Positions 1 to 9,320 of a stretch of 64,000 nt of DNA are shown here, one piece after another. Source of the DNA: Streptomyces sp. NBC_01296 (GTDB taxonomy: Bacteria > Actinomycetota > Actinomycetes > Streptomycetales > Streptomycetaceae); assembly GCF_035984415.1 (NCBI RefSeq), contig NZ_CP130720.1, forward strand, positions 7,316,001-7,380,000. Reading direction: 5' to 3'. Position numbers and translations under genes: made by a program. Within the stretch, counting starts at the first letter, position 1. Each line of letters opens with the position of its first letter. The notes beneath the pieces are model-generated. The model saw nothing but the letters and a program-made list of their open reading frames with translations. It was not told where the DNA came from and made no database searches.

Positions 1-2
1 GG

Positions 3-1784
3 TCAGCCGTGCCAGGAGCGCCACAGGGCCGCGTACGCGCCGTCCGCCGCGACCAGCTCGTCGTGCGAGCCCAGTTCGCTGATCCGGCCGCCCTCGACCA
101 CCGCGATCACGTCCGCGTCGTGCGCGGTGTGCAGCCGGTGGGCGATCGCGATCACCGTACGGCCGTCGAGCACCCGGGCCAGCGAACGCTCCAGGTTCCG
201 TGCGGCCCGCGGGTCCAGCAGCGAGGTGGCCTCGTCCAGGACCAGCGTGTGCGGGTCCGCCAGCACCAGCCGGGCCAGCGCGATCTGCTGCGCCTGCGCC
301 GGGGTCAGCGCCGTGCCGCCCGAACCCACCTCGGTGTCCAGACCGCTCTCCAGTGCCCGGGCCCAGCCGTCCGCGTCCACCGCGTCCAGAGCCGCCCACA
401 GGTCGGCGTCGGCCGCCTCGGTGCGTGCCAGCCGGAGGTTGTCCCGCAGCGAGCCCACGAACACGTGGTGCTCCTGGTTGACCAGCGCCACCTGCTCGCG
501 CACCCGCTCCGCGGGCATCCGCGACAGCTGCGCCCCGCCCAGGGTCACCTCCCCGGTCCGCGGCGCGTAGATGCCCGCCAGCAGCCGGCCCAGCGTGGAC
601 TTGCCCGCCCCCGAGGGACCGACCAGCGCCATCCGGGTGCCCGGCGGCACGGACATGGACACCTGGTGCAGCACGTCCACACCCTCCCGGTAGCCGAAGC
701 GCACCTCGTCGGCCCGGACGTCCCGCCCCGCCGGGGAGACGGCCGCGTCGCCCGCGTCCGGCTCGATCTCCCGTACGCCCACCAGGCGGGCGAGCGAGAC
801 CTGGGCGACCTGCAGCTCGTCGTACCAGCGCAGGATCAGGCCGATCGGGTCGACCATCATCTGGGCCAGCAGCGCGCCCGTGGTCAGCTGCCCCACCGAC
901 ATCCAGCCCTGCAGCACGCAGTAACCGCCGATCATCAGCACGGAGCCGAGGATCGTCACGAAGGTGACGTTGACGACCGGGAAGAGGACGGTCCGCAGGA
1001 ACAGCGTGTACCGCTCCCACGCCGTCCACTCCTTGATCCGCCGCTCCGACAGCGCGATCCGGCCCGGCCCGAGGCGGTGCGCCTCGACCGTGCGCCCCGC
1101 GTCCACGGTCTCGGTGAGCGCGGCCGCGACCGCCGCGTACCCGGCCGCCTCCGACCGGTACGCCGAGGGAGCCCGCTTGAAGTACCAGCGGCAGCCGATC
1201 ACCAGCACCGGCAGCGCCACCAGCGCGGCCAGGGCCAGCGGCGGCGCCGTCACCGTGAGCGCCCCGAAGAGCAGAGCGACCCAGACCACGCCGGTCGCCA
1301 GCTGCGGAACGGCCTCGCGCATCGCGTTGGCCAGCCGGTCGATGTCGGTGGTGATCCGCGACAGCAGATCACCGGTGCCGGCCCGCTCCAGCACACCCGG
1401 CGGCAGGCCCACGGACCGCACGAGGAAGTCCTCGCGCAGATCGGCCAGCATCTCCTCGCCGAGCATCGCGCCGCGCAGCCGGACCAGCCGGACGAAGAAC
1501 GTCTGGACCACGAGGGCCAGCGCGAACAGCAGGGCCACGCGCCCCAGATGGAGCTCGCGCGCCCCTGCCGCCAGCTGGTCCACGACCCGGCCCAGCAGGT
1601 ACGGGCCGACCATGGAGGCGATCACCGCGACCGCATTGACCGTCACCAGCACCACGAACGCCCGCCGGTGCCGCCGCAGCAGGCCGCGCACGTAGTCCCG
1701 TACGGTCGCCGTCGTGCCCACGGGCAGGGTGGCGGCCGATGCGGGGGCCGCCGGATCGTATTGCGGCGGCGCCAGGCCGATCAT
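3..1784 (-). CDS. ABC exporter half-transporter (permease-ATPase), degenerate signature motif
   Basis: A 593-residue type IV ABC exporter half: a membrane domain in about residues 40-330 with hydrophobic helices, then an ATPase domain. The Walker A GPSGAGKST (389-397), Walker B TLVLDEAT (513-520) and switch His in AHRLH (His549) are intact, but the signature motif reads LTPAQAQ (493-499) instead of LSGGQ. The longer open frame upstream is noise: the ATG at 1784 overlaps the stop of the preceding gene (ATGA), which fixes the start. It pairs with the neighbouring half to make a heterodimer; substrate unknown (drug, lipid or peptide are typical). The left end of the window is just after the stop codon, so the gene is complete. 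Confidence 0.93.
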   Translation of the reverse strand: MIGLAPPQYDPAAPASAATLPVGTTATVRDYVRGLLRRHRRAFVVLVTVNAVAVIASMVGPYLLGRVVDQLAAGARELHLGRVALLFALALVVQTFFVRLVRLRGAMLGEEMLADLREDFLVRSVGLPPGVLERAGTGDLLSRITTDIDRLANAMREAVPQLATGVVWVALLFGALTVTAPPLALAALVALPVLVIGCRWYFKRAPSAYRSEAAGYAAVAAALTETVDAGRTVEAHRLGPGRIALSERRIKEWTAWERYTLFLRTVLFPVVNVTFVTILGSVLMIGGYCVLQGWMSVGQLTTGALLAQMMVDPIGLILRWYDELQVAQVSLARLVGVREIEPDAGDAAVSPAGRDVRADEVRFGYREGVDVLHQVSMSVPPGTRMALVGPSGAGKSTLGRLLAGIYAPRTGEVTLGGAQLSRMPAERVREQVALVNQEHHVFVGSLRDNLRLARTEAADADLWAALDAVDADGWARALESGLDTEVGSGGTALTPAQAQQIALARLVLADPHTLVLDEATSLLDPRAARNLERSLARVLDGRTVIAIAHRLHTAHDADVIAVVEGGRISELGSHDELVAADGAYAALWRSWHG

Positions 1785-3634
1785 GCGGATTCCTCGATCT
1801 CTGTCAGTGCCTTTTCCAGCTGGGCTTCTTCCAGCCGGGTCAGTTCCATCCGGGCCACCCGCTGCTCCTCGTCCGTCTCGCGGGTGACGACCGCCCGGTA
1901 GAGCGGTTCGCCGTGCAGCAGTTCGCGGTGCGTACCGGTCGCGGCGACCGCGCCCTCGTGGATCAGGACCACCCGGTCGGCGCGGTCCAGGAGCAGCGGC
2001 GAGGAGGCCAGTACCACCGTCGTGCGACCGCCGCGCAGGGCGGTGATCCCGTCCGCGATCCGCGCCTCGGTGTGCGAGTCGACCGCCGAGGTCGGCTCGT
2101 CCAGCACCAGCACCTCCGGGTCGGTGGCCAGGGACCGCGCCAGCGCGAGCCGCTGGCGCTGCCCGCCGGAGAGGGACCGGCCACGCTCGGTGATCCGCGC
2201 GTCCATCGGGTCCTCCACCCCGTCCGGCGCCGACTGCAGCAGCGCGTCCAGGACGTCCCCGCACTGGGCGGCGGCCAGCGCCGCCCCGGGTTCGACCGCT
2301 CCGGACGCCGGTACGGCGAACAGCTCGCGCAGCGTGCCGGACAGCAGCACCGGATCCTTGTCCTGGACGAGGACCAGCGTGCGCGCGGTATCCAGCGCCA
2401 GCTCGTCCAGCGCGACCCCGCCCAGCAGCACCGAGACCCGCTCGGCAGCCGGGCCGTCGTCCGCCGGATGGCCGCCGAGGCGCTCGGCGAGCCGGCCCGC
2501 GAGGTCCGGATCCCCGCAGACCACGGCGGTGAACCGGCCCGCCGGGGCCAGCAGTCCGGTCGCGGGGTCGTACAGGTCCCCGCCGGGGGCCGGAGCCTGC
2601 GGGATCCCGGCATCCGGCGCCGCCGGCTCCGGGGCGTCCGTACGCGTCAGCGACAGCACCCGCGCCGCCCGCGCGGCGGAGGGCCGGGAGAAGGAGTACG
2701 CCATGGCGATCTCCTCGAAGTGCCGCAACGGGTAGAGCATCGTGGCCACCGCACTGAAGGCGGCCACGAGTTCACCGACCGCCAGCCGGCCGTCCAGTAC
2801 GAGCACGGCGCCGTACCAGACCACCGTGAGCAGCAGCGCGCCGGGCAGCAGCACCTGGATCGCGGAGATCAGCGCCCACATCCGGGCGCTGCGCACGGCC
2901 GCGTTGCGGACCTCCTGCGAGGCCACGCGGTAGCGGCCGAGGAACAGTTCCTCGCCGCCGATGCCGCGCAGCACCCGCAGGCCGGCCACGGTGTCGGAGG
3001 CCAGTTCGGTGGCCTTGCCGGCCTTCTCGCGCTGGATGTCGGCGCGTTGGGTGGCGCGCGGCAGCAGCGGCAGCACGGACAGGGCGAGCACCGGGACGCC
3101 GATCGCGACGACCACGCCGATCGACGGCGCGTAGAACAGCAGGCCGACGCAGATGGCGACGACGGCGAAGGCGGCGGCGAGGAAGCGGGAGACCGCCTCG
3201 ACGAACCAGCCGATCTTCTCCACGTCCGCGGTGGAGACCGCGACCACTTCGCCCGCCGCGACGCGCCGGGTCAGGGCGGAGCCCAGCGCGGCGGTCTTGC
3301 GGGCGAGCAGCTGCTGCACCCGCGCGGCAGCCGTGATCCAGTTGGTGACGGCGGTCCGGTGGAGCATCGCGTCGCCGACCGAGATGGCGACGCCGATCAG
3401 CGCCAGCAGCGCGCCGACCAGCAGCAGCCCGGTGCCGTCGCCCCGTACGACCGCGTCGACGCCCAGGCCCACCGCGTACGGCAGGCCGGCGATGCCGCCG
3501 AAGTGCACCAGTCCCCAGCACAGGCTCCTGACCTGCCCGCCGAGTTGGCCCCGCCCCAGCCACACCAGGAAGCGCGGGCCGGAGCGAGAATCGGGTACCC
3601 CGGGATCCGGATACGGAAGATCGCTGATCTGCAT
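1781..3634 (-). CDS. ABC exporter half-transporter with degenerate Walker A
   Basis: A 617-residue partner of the gene that overlaps its 3' end by 4 bases. Membrane domain in about residues 50-300. In the ATPase domain the Walker A lysine loop is lost: the position holds CGDPDLAGR (373-381). The switch His is also replaced (ASS, 543-545). The signature LSGGQ (488-492) and Walker B VLVLDEPTS are perfect. In a heterodimer its LSGGQ would complete the ATP site with the good Walker A of the partner, leaving one catalytic and one degenerate site. Starts at ATG 3634, first in a two-gene operon. The 145 bases upstream separate it from the oxidase gene on the same strand and probably hold the promoter, although I see no clear consensus. 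Confidence 0.92.
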   Translation of the reverse strand: MQISDLPYPDPGVPDSRSGPRFLVWLGRGQLGGQVRSLCWGLVHFGGIAGLPYAVGLGVDAVVRGDGTGLLLVGALLALIGVAISVGDAMLHRTAVTNWITAAARVQQLLARKTAALGSALTRRVAAGEVVAVSTADVEKIGWFVEAVSRFLAAAFAVVAICVGLLFYAPSIGVVVAIGVPVLALSVLPLLPRATQRADIQREKAGKATELASDTVAGLRVLRGIGGEELFLGRYRVASQEVRNAAVRSARMWALISAIQVLLPGALLLTVVWYGAVLVLDGRLAVGELVAAFSAVATMLYPLRHFEEIAMAYSFSRPSAARAARVLSLTRTDAPEPAAPDAGIPQAPAPGGDLYDPATGLLAPAGRFTAVVCGDPDLAGRLAERLGGHPADDGPAAERVSVLLGGVALDELALDTARTLVLVQDKDPVLLSGTLRELFAVPASGAVEPGAALAAAQCGDVLDALLQSAPDGVEDPMDARITERGRSLSGGQRQRLALARSLATDPEVLVLDEPTSAVDSHTEARIADGITALRGGRTTVVLASSPLLLDRADRVVLIHEGAVAATGTHRELLHGEPLYRAVVTRETDEEQRVARMELTRLEEAQLEKALTEIEESA

Positions 3635-3779
3635 GACGCCTCATGACTGGTCGAGGGGTTCAAACCGTGCAAGGTTCGCCTTCCGGACCGGTCACGGGCA
3701 ATCGATTTTGCGTTGGCCAAGGCCTTACGCGGCGGGATGTGCGGCGCTCCTGCGGCCCGACCGGCCGCGTATCACCACG

Positions 3780-6716
3780 TCAAGGACGGGTGGCCCGCTC
3801 CAGTTCCAGCAGCGCCGAGTAATAACTGCGGCCGGTGGCCCGGTCCATGCCCACCTCGCACATCCGGTTCGCCGACAGATGCGCGTCGTACGTCCGTGAC
3901 GTCACCTCCGCCGCCTCGCGTTCCGTCGCCGAGGCCGTCAGCTCCGGATGCAGCATGCCCCGGTCGCCCGCGAAGGCACAGCAGCCCGCATCGTCCGGAA
4001 CCACCACCTCCGTCGCGCACGCCTCGGACACGGCCCGCAGCTGCGCCTCGTCGCCCAAGTGCCTCATCGAGCAGGTCGGATGGAGCACCGCCGAGCCCAC
4101 CCTGCGCCGGACCTCCAGGTGCGGGAGCAGCTCGTCCGCCGCCCACACGACCGAGTCGACGACCGTCAGCTCCGCGTGCAGCGCCCGGTTGTCGTCCGTC
4201 AGGTACGGGACCACCTCGTGCGCGATGCCCAGCGTGCACGAGGACGCGTCGACCACCAGCGGCAGCCGCCCGCCGGCGGTCCAGCCCCAGGCGGCCTCCA
4301 CGATCCGGTTGGCCATCACCCGAGTCCCGGCGTCGTAGCCCTTGGAGTGCCAGATCGTCGCGCAGCAGGTGCCCGCGACGTCACCGGGGATCCACACCGG
4401 CTTCCCGGCCCGCTCCGACACCGCCACCACGGCCTCGGGCAGGGACGGGCCGGGCCGGCCCGCGGGGCCGCCGAAGATCCGGTTCACACAGGCCGGGTAG
4501 TACACGGCCGCCGCGCCCACCCGCCGGGTCCCGGGCAGCTGCCGTGCGGCCGCCCCGGGGATCTGCGGCAGCCACTCCGGAACCAGGTCGGGGCGGACGG
4601 CCTTGCGCGCGGCCCCGGTGACCGCCTCCAGCAGCCCGCTCCCCAGCCGGTGGGTGATCTTGTCGGCGGCGGCCACGGTCAGCCGGGCGGCGCCCTCCAC
4701 GGTCTTGAACCGCGTCGCGGCGAGCGCCGCGGCCCGCTCCTCGCGCGGGCTGTGCCGGCGGTGGCGGAAGTCCCGCATCAGGGCGCCCGTGTCGATGCCG
4801 ACGGGGCAGGCCAGTTTGCAGGTGGAATCACCCGCGCAGGTGTCCACGGCGTCATAGCCGTAGGCCTCGAGCAGTCCCTCCAGCACCCGGGAGCCCGGCT
4901 GCTGGCGCATCATCTCCCGGCGCAGCACGATCCGTTGCCGGGGCGTGGTCGTCAGGTCCCCGCTGGGGCAGGTCGGTTCGCAGAAACCGCACTCGATGCA
5001 CGGATCGGCCACCGCCTCCACCCGCGGAATCGTCTTCAGCCCGCGCAGATGGGCTCGCGGGTCGCGGTCGAGGAGGATGCGCGGGGCGAGCAGTCCGTCC
5101 GGGTCGAGCACCCGCTTCGTCCGCCACATCAGCTCGGTGGCCCGGGGCCCCCACTCCAGCTCCAGGAACGGGGCCATGTTGCGGCCGGTGGAGTGCTCGG
5201 CCTTCAGCGAGCCGTCGAACCGCTCCACCGTCAGCCGGCAGAACGCCTCCATGAAGGCCCCGTACCGCTCCACGTCGGCGGGCTTCGCGGCGTCGAAGGC
5301 GAGCAGGAAGTGCAGGTTGCCGTGGGCCGCGTGGCCGGCGACGGCCGCGTCGAAACCGTGCTCCGCCTGGAGCGCGAGGAGCGCCTCGCAGGCCTCGGCC
5401 AGCCGGGAGGGCGGCACCGCGAAGTCCTCGGTGATCAGGGTGGTGCCGCAGGCGCGGGCTCCGCCGACGGCGGTGACGAAGGCCCTGCGGGCTTTCCAGT
5501 AGCCGTTGATCGTCTTCGCGTCCCGGGTGAAGGCGTTGGTGACCGAGGCCACCGGCGCGACCAGGTCCAGCCGAGCGAGGACCGCGGCCGCGCGCCGCTC
5601 GTACGCGGCGCGCACCGCCTCGTCGGGGGCGCGGAACTCCACCAGCAGGGCGGTGGTGTCCTTCGGCAGCCCCGCCCAGTCGGCGGGGACGCCCTCGACG
5701 CTCACCGAGGCGCGCAGCGTGTTGCCGTCCATCACCTCCACGGCGAGGGCGCCCGCCTCGTTGAACAGCGGTACGGCGGCGGCCGCCGCGGGCAGCGAGG
5801 GGAAGAAGAGCAGGGCGCTGATGAGCTCGCGGTCCAGCGCCACGGTGTCGAAGACGACCTCGGCGATGAAGCCCAGCGTGCCCTCCGAGCCGACCATCAG
5901 CCCGCGCAGGATCTCGACGGGCGTGGAGCCGTCCAGGTACGCGTCGAGGCGGTAGCCGGTGGTGTTCTTGATCTCGTACTTGGCCCGGATCCGGGCAACG
6001 AGCTCCGGGTCGGCCTCGATCTCCCGCTTGATCTCCAGCAGCCCGCGGCACAGCGCCGGCTCCGCGCGCGCCAGCTCCTCGTCCGCCAGCGGATCGGCGG
6101 TGTCCACGACGGTGCCGCCGGGCAGTACGAAGGTGAGGGAGGAGAGCGTGCGGTAGGAGTTCCTCGTGGTCCCCGCGGTCATGCCGGACGCGTTGTTGGC
6201 GACGACTCCGCCGAGGGTGCAGGCGACGGCGCTCGCCGGGTCGGGGCCGAGGACGCGGCCGTGCCGGGCGAGTGCGGCATTGGCCCGCGCCACGGTGGTG
6301 CCGGGCCGGATCCGGGCCCGGCGGCCGCCCTCCAGCACCTCGATGCCGGCCCAGTGGCGGCGTACGTCGACCAGGATGTCCTCGCCCTGGGCCTGGCCGT
6401 TCAGCGAGGTCCCGGCGGCGCGGAAGACGACCTCGCGCCCGCGGCCGTGGGCGTACGAGAGGACAGCGGAGACGTCGTCGATGTCCTCGGCGATCACCAC
6501 CACCTGCGGCACGAACCGGTACGGCGAGGCGTCGGAGGCGTAGCGGACGAGGTCGGACACCTTCCACAGCACCTTCTCGGCGCCCAGCAGCTCCGTCAGC
6601 TCGGTGCGCAGCGGCTCCGGGGTGCCGGCGGCGTGGTGCTCCGGGACCCGGTCGGGGGCCGGGCCGCTGATGCTGCGCGGGCGCAGGGCCCCGGGCCTCG
6701 GTTCCAGCAGCGGCAT
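3780..6716 (-). CDS. FAD-binding and (Fe-S)-binding oxidoreductase, D-lactate dehydrogenase/glycolate oxidase-like
   Basis: A 978-residue fusion of an FAD-linked oxidase (PCMH-type FAD domain in about 60-270, with PQVVVIAEDIDDV and the NNASGMTAGT stretch, then the FAD-oxidase C-terminal domain) and a GlpC/LutA-like iron-sulfur half. Two ferredoxin-type cysteine clusters are visible: CIECGFCEPTCP near 572-583 and CAGDSTCKLACP near 624-635. CCG-type cysteines follow (GTCC near 778, AGCC near 908). This layout is that of respiratory quinone-linked D-lactate or 2-hydroxyacid dehydrogenases acting at the inner face of the membrane. The exact substrate cannot be read. The gene stands alone, with 67 bases separating it from the MarR gene upstream on the same strand. 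Confidence 0.93.
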   Translation of the reverse strand: MPLLEPRPGALRPRSISGPAPDRVPEHHAAGTPEPLRTELTELLGAEKVLWKVSDLVRYASDASPYRFVPQVVVIAEDIDDVSAVLSYAHGRGREVVFRAAGTSLNGQAQGEDILVDVRRHWAGIEVLEGGRRARIRPGTTVARANAALARHGRVLGPDPASAVACTLGGVVANNASGMTAGTTRNSYRTLSSLTFVLPGGTVVDTADPLADEELARAEPALCRGLLEIKREIEADPELVARIRAKYEIKNTTGYRLDAYLDGSTPVEILRGLMVGSEGTLGFIAEVVFDTVALDRELISALLFFPSLPAAAAAVPLFNEAGALAVEVMDGNTLRASVSVEGVPADWAGLPKDTTALLVEFRAPDEAVRAAYERRAAAVLARLDLVAPVASVTNAFTRDAKTINGYWKARRAFVTAVGGARACGTTLITEDFAVPPSRLAEACEALLALQAEHGFDAAVAGHAAHGNLHFLLAFDAAKPADVERYGAFMEAFCRLTVERFDGSLKAEHSTGRNMAPFLELEWGPRATELMWRTKRVLDPDGLLAPRILLDRDPRAHLRGLKTIPRVEAVADPCIECGFCEPTCPSGDLTTTPRQRIVLRREMMRQQPGSRVLEGLLEAYGYDAVDTCAGDSTCKLACPVGIDTGALMRDFRHRRHSPREERAAALAATRFKTVEGAARLTVAAADKITHRLGSGLLEAVTGAARKAVRPDLVPEWLPQIPGAAARQLPGTRRVGAAAVYYPACVNRIFGGPAGRPGPSLPEAVVAVSERAGKPVWIPGDVAGTCCATIWHSKGYDAGTRVMANRIVEAAWGWTAGGRLPLVVDASSCTLGIAHEVVPYLTDDNRALHAELTVVDSVVWAADELLPHLEVRRRVGSAVLHPTCSMRHLGDEAQLRAVSEACATEVVVPDDAGCCAFAGDRGMLHPELTASATEREAAEVTSRTYDAHLSANRMCEVGMDRATGRSYYSALLELERATRP

Positions 6717-6783
6717 GCGCGACCCCTTGCCTACTCGTTCGGCCTAGTCCCGGGGAGCGTTTCCCGGCCCGGGAGCGGCCTTC

Positions 6784-7245
6784 TCAGCAGCGGCGCTCCA
6801 TCGGGGCGTCCGTCAGAGCGTTCAGCAGGCCGCCGAGCACCTCGCGCTGCCCGGCGGTCAACGGAGCCAGGATCTCCTCTGCCGCGTCGGTTCGCGCGTT
6901 GCGCAGCCGGCGCAGCGTGGCGCGGCCCGTGTCGGTGAGCTCGATCCTTATGACGCGCCGGTTCGCCGGGTCGGGCGCGCGGCGCACGCATTCGGCGGCC
7001 TCCAGGCCGTCCACAAGCGTGGTCACGGCGCGGGGCACGACTTCCAGACGGGCGGCGAGGTCCGCCATCCGGGGCGGCTCGTCGCCGTCGTAGTGCGAGA
7101 CGAGGCGCAGCAGCCGGCTCTGGGCGGGGGTGATGCCGAGCGGTTCCAGGTGGCGCTTCTGGATCCGGTGCAGCCGGCGGGTCAGCCGCAGCAGCTGTTC
7201 GGCGAGGACGCCGTCTGTGCTGTCGGTTTCGGAAGCGGTGCTCAT
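6784..7245 (-). CDS. MarR-family transcriptional regulator
   Basis: A 153-residue winged-helix regulator with the usual MarR layout: helical dimer region, HTH (ITPAQSRLLRLVSHY... MADLAARLEVVPRAVTTLVDGLEAAE) and wing with the D-x-R loop (PANRRVIRIELTDTGR). The open frame reaches 7293, but the residues before the ATG at 7245 look like translated promoter, and palindromes lie there, so I start at 7245. It is divergent from an ABC exporter gene and is the obvious repressor of that gene and of itself. The ligand is unknown; MarR proteins next to exporters commonly respond to a substrate of the pump. Confidence 0.93.
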   Translation of the reverse strand: MSTASETDSTDGVLAEQLLRLTRRLHRIQKRHLEPLGITPAQSRLLRLVSHYDGDEPPRMADLAARLEVVPRAVTTLVDGLEAAECVRRAPDPANRRVIRIELTDTGRATLRRLRNARTDAAEEILAPLTAGQREVLGGLLNALTDAPMERRC

Positions 7246-7272
7246 ACTGGGAAACAGTACCAGGACCAGATT

Positions 7273-7307
7273 CATTGTGAGTATAGGTAACAATGAGCTA
7301 TGCTCAT
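7273..7307. promoter_or_regulatory. Probable MarR operator: two adjacent palindromes
   Basis: Between the divergent MarR and ABC-exporter genes lie CATTGT (7273-7278) with ACAATG (7290-7295), and overlapping it ATGAGC-TAT-GCTCAT (7293-7307), a perfect 6-bp inverted repeat. This is the only low-GC stretch nearby. The second repeat lies 25 bases ahead of the likely exporter start, so binding would block both promoters. Sequence seen; role inferred. Confidence 0.55.
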
Positions 7308-7331
7308 GCGAGTCTCGTCAGAAGGAGGCCC

Positions 7332-9257
7332 ATGCGCCCCGAAGAACCGAAGTGGACCCCATCGAAAGAAGCCCTCGACCCCGACCGCCCCGCCCCCGAG
7401 GAGCAGCCGCGTGAGCTGCGCCGGATCGTGGGCCTGTTCCACCCCTACCGCGGCCGCCTCGCCGTCGTGGGGCTGCTCGTCTGCGCCTCCTCGCTGGTCG
7501 GAGTGGCCTCGCCGTTCCTGCTGAAGGAGATCCTGGACGTCGCGATCCCCGAGGGGCGTACCGGGCTGCTCAGCCTGCTCGCGCTCGGCATGATCCTCAC
7601 CGCCGTCGTCACCAGCGTGTTCGGCGTGCTCCAGACCCTGATCTCCACCACCGTCGGCCAGCGCGTCATGCACGATCTGCGCACCGCCGTGTACGCCCAG
7701 CTCCAGCGGATGCCGCTGGCCTTCTTCACCCGCACCCGGACCGGCGAGGTGCAGTCCCGCATAGCCAACGACATCGGCGGCATGCAGGCCACCGTCACCT
7801 CCACCGCGACCTCGCTCGTCTCCAACCTGACGGCCGTGATCGCCTCCGTGGTCGCGATGCTCGCGCTCGACTGGCGGCTCACCCTCGTCTCGCTGCTCCT
7901 GCTGCCGGTGTTCGTGTGGATCAGCCGCCGGGTCGGACGTGAGCGCAAGAGGATCACGCTCCAGCGGCAGAAGCAGATGGCCGCCATGGCCGCCACGGTC
8001 ACCGAGTCCTTGTCGGTGAGCGGCATCCTGCTCGGCCGCACGATGGGCCGCGCCGACTCGCTGACCCGGTCCTTCTCCGACGAGTCCGAGAAGCTCGTCG
8101 GCCTCGAGGTGCGCTCCAGCATGGCCGGGCGCTGGCGGATGTCCACCATCGGCATCGTCATGGCCGCCATGCCCGCGCTCATCTACTGGGCCGCCGGCAT
8201 AGCCCTGCAGTCGGGCGCCCCGTCGCTCTCGGTCGGCACCCTCGTCGCCTTCGTCACGCTCCAGCAGGGCCTGTTCCGGCCCGCCGTGAGCCTGCTGTCG
8301 ACCGGCGTGCAGATCCAGACCTCGCTCGCCCTGTTCGGCCGGATCTTCGAGTACCTCGACCTGCCGGTGGACATCACCGAGCGCACGGACGCGGTACGCC
8401 TGGACCGGGCCAAGGGCGAGGTCCGGCTGGAGGACGTGCACTTCGCGTACGACGCCAAGCACGGCCCCACGCTGGCGGGGATCGACATCACCGTCCCGGC
8501 CGGCGGCTCGCTCGCCGTGGTCGGCCCGACCGGCTCGGGCAAGAGCACCCTGAGCTACCTCGTGCCCCGGCTCTACGACGTGACCGGCGGCCGGGTCGCC
8601 CTCGACGGCGTGGACGTACGCGACCTCGACTTCGACTCGCTGGCCCGCTCCATCGGCGTGGTCTCCCAGGAGACGTACCTCTTCCACGCCTCGGTGGCCG
8701 ACAACCTCCGCTTCGCCAAGCCGGACGCCACGGACGAGGAGATCGCCGAGGCCGCCCGCGCAGCCCAGATCCACGACCACATCGAGTCCCTGCCCGACGG
8801 GTACGACACCCTGGTCGGCGAGCGGGGCTACCGCTTCTCGGGCGGCGAGAAGCAGCGCCTCGCCATCGCCCGCACGATCCTGCGCGACCCGCCGGTGCTG
8901 ATCCTCGACGAGGCCACCAGTGCTCTCGACACCCGCACCGAGCACGCCGTGCAGCGGGCCATCGACAACCTGTCCCAGGGCCGCACCACGATCACCATCG
9001 CGCACCGGCTCTCCACCGTCCGCGACGCCGATCAGATCGTCGTCCTGGACAAGGGCCGTATCGCCGAGCGCGGTACGCACGAGGAGCTGCTGGAGGCGGA
9101 CGGCCGGTACGCGGCCCTGGTCCGCCGGGACCGGGAAGCCGCGCTCACCCCGGAGGCGGCCGCGGCCCGAGTGGTCCGGGAGGCGTCGGTGGCCAAGGGC
9201 GCCAGGTCGGCGGAGTCGGCGGGAGGAGCCACGCAGCCTACGCCGGTAAACGTGTGA
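7332..9257 (+). CDS. ABC exporter permease-ATPase (homodimeric type)
   Basis: A 641-residue exporter half with a complete ATPase: Walker A GPTGSGKST, signature FSGGEKQR, Walker B VLILDEATSALD and switch AHRLST. A six-helix membrane domain fills about residues 40-340. All motifs are canonical, so it probably works as a homodimer, unlike the pair at the left end. I chose ATG 7332 because GAAGGAGG lies at 7321-7328. An in-frame ATG at 7293 is possible but would place the MarR palindrome inside the gene. Divergent from MarR and probably repressed by it; likely exports a toxic or signalling molecule. Confidence 0.92.
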   Translation: MRPEEPKWTPSKEALDPDRPAPEEQPRELRRIVGLFHPYRGRLAVVGLLVCASSLVGVASPFLLKEILDVAIPEGRTGLLSLLALGMILTAVVTSVFGVLQTLISTTVGQRVMHDLRTAVYAQLQRMPLAFFTRTRTGEVQSRIANDIGGMQATVTSTATSLVSNLTAVIASVVAMLALDWRLTLVSLLLLPVFVWISRRVGRERKRITLQRQKQMAAMAATVTESLSVSGILLGRTMGRADSLTRSFSDESEKLVGLEVRSSMAGRWRMSTIGIVMAAMPALIYWAAGIALQSGAPSLSVGTLVAFVTLQQGLFRPAVSLLSTGVQIQTSLALFGRIFEYLDLPVDITERTDAVRLDRAKGEVRLEDVHFAYDAKHGPTLAGIDITVPAGGSLAVVGPTGSGKSTLSYLVPRLYDVTGGRVALDGVDVRDLDFDSLARSIGVVSQETYLFHASVADNLRFAKPDATDEEIAEAARAAQIHDHIESLPDGYDTLVGERGYRFSGGEKQRLAIARTILRDPPVLILDEATSALDTRTEHAVQRAIDNLSQGRTTITIAHRLSTVRDADQIVVLDKGRIAERGTHEELLEADGRYAALVRRDREAALTPEAAAARVVREASVAKGARSAESAGGATQPTPVNV

Positions 9258-9308
9258 TCGTATGACGGATGTGCGGGCGTGATGCCCGACATGTGACGCT
9301 TCGCGGGT

Positions 9309-9314
9309 TAGCGT
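9309..9314 (+). promoter_or_regulatory. -10 element for mltG-like gene, possibly leaderless
   Basis: TAGCGT sits 6 bases before the ATG at 9321 and there is no Shine-Dalgarno match in between, the pattern of a leaderless streptomycete mRNA starting at or next to the start codon. No good -35 hexamer is visible. Confidence 0.35.
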
Positions 9315-9320
9315 GCCCGC

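Noticed and set aside
9..1901. Long plus-strand open frame opposite the first ABC transporter
   Set aside because: The translation is compositional (Arg/His/Gly/Gln rich) with no motifs, and the minus strand encodes a motif-complete ABC protein.
1785..2264. N-terminal extension of the first ABC gene up to 2264
   Set aside because: It overlaps the neighbouring ABC gene by nearly 500 bases in another frame and is low-complexity; ATG 1784 with the ATGA junction is clearly the start.
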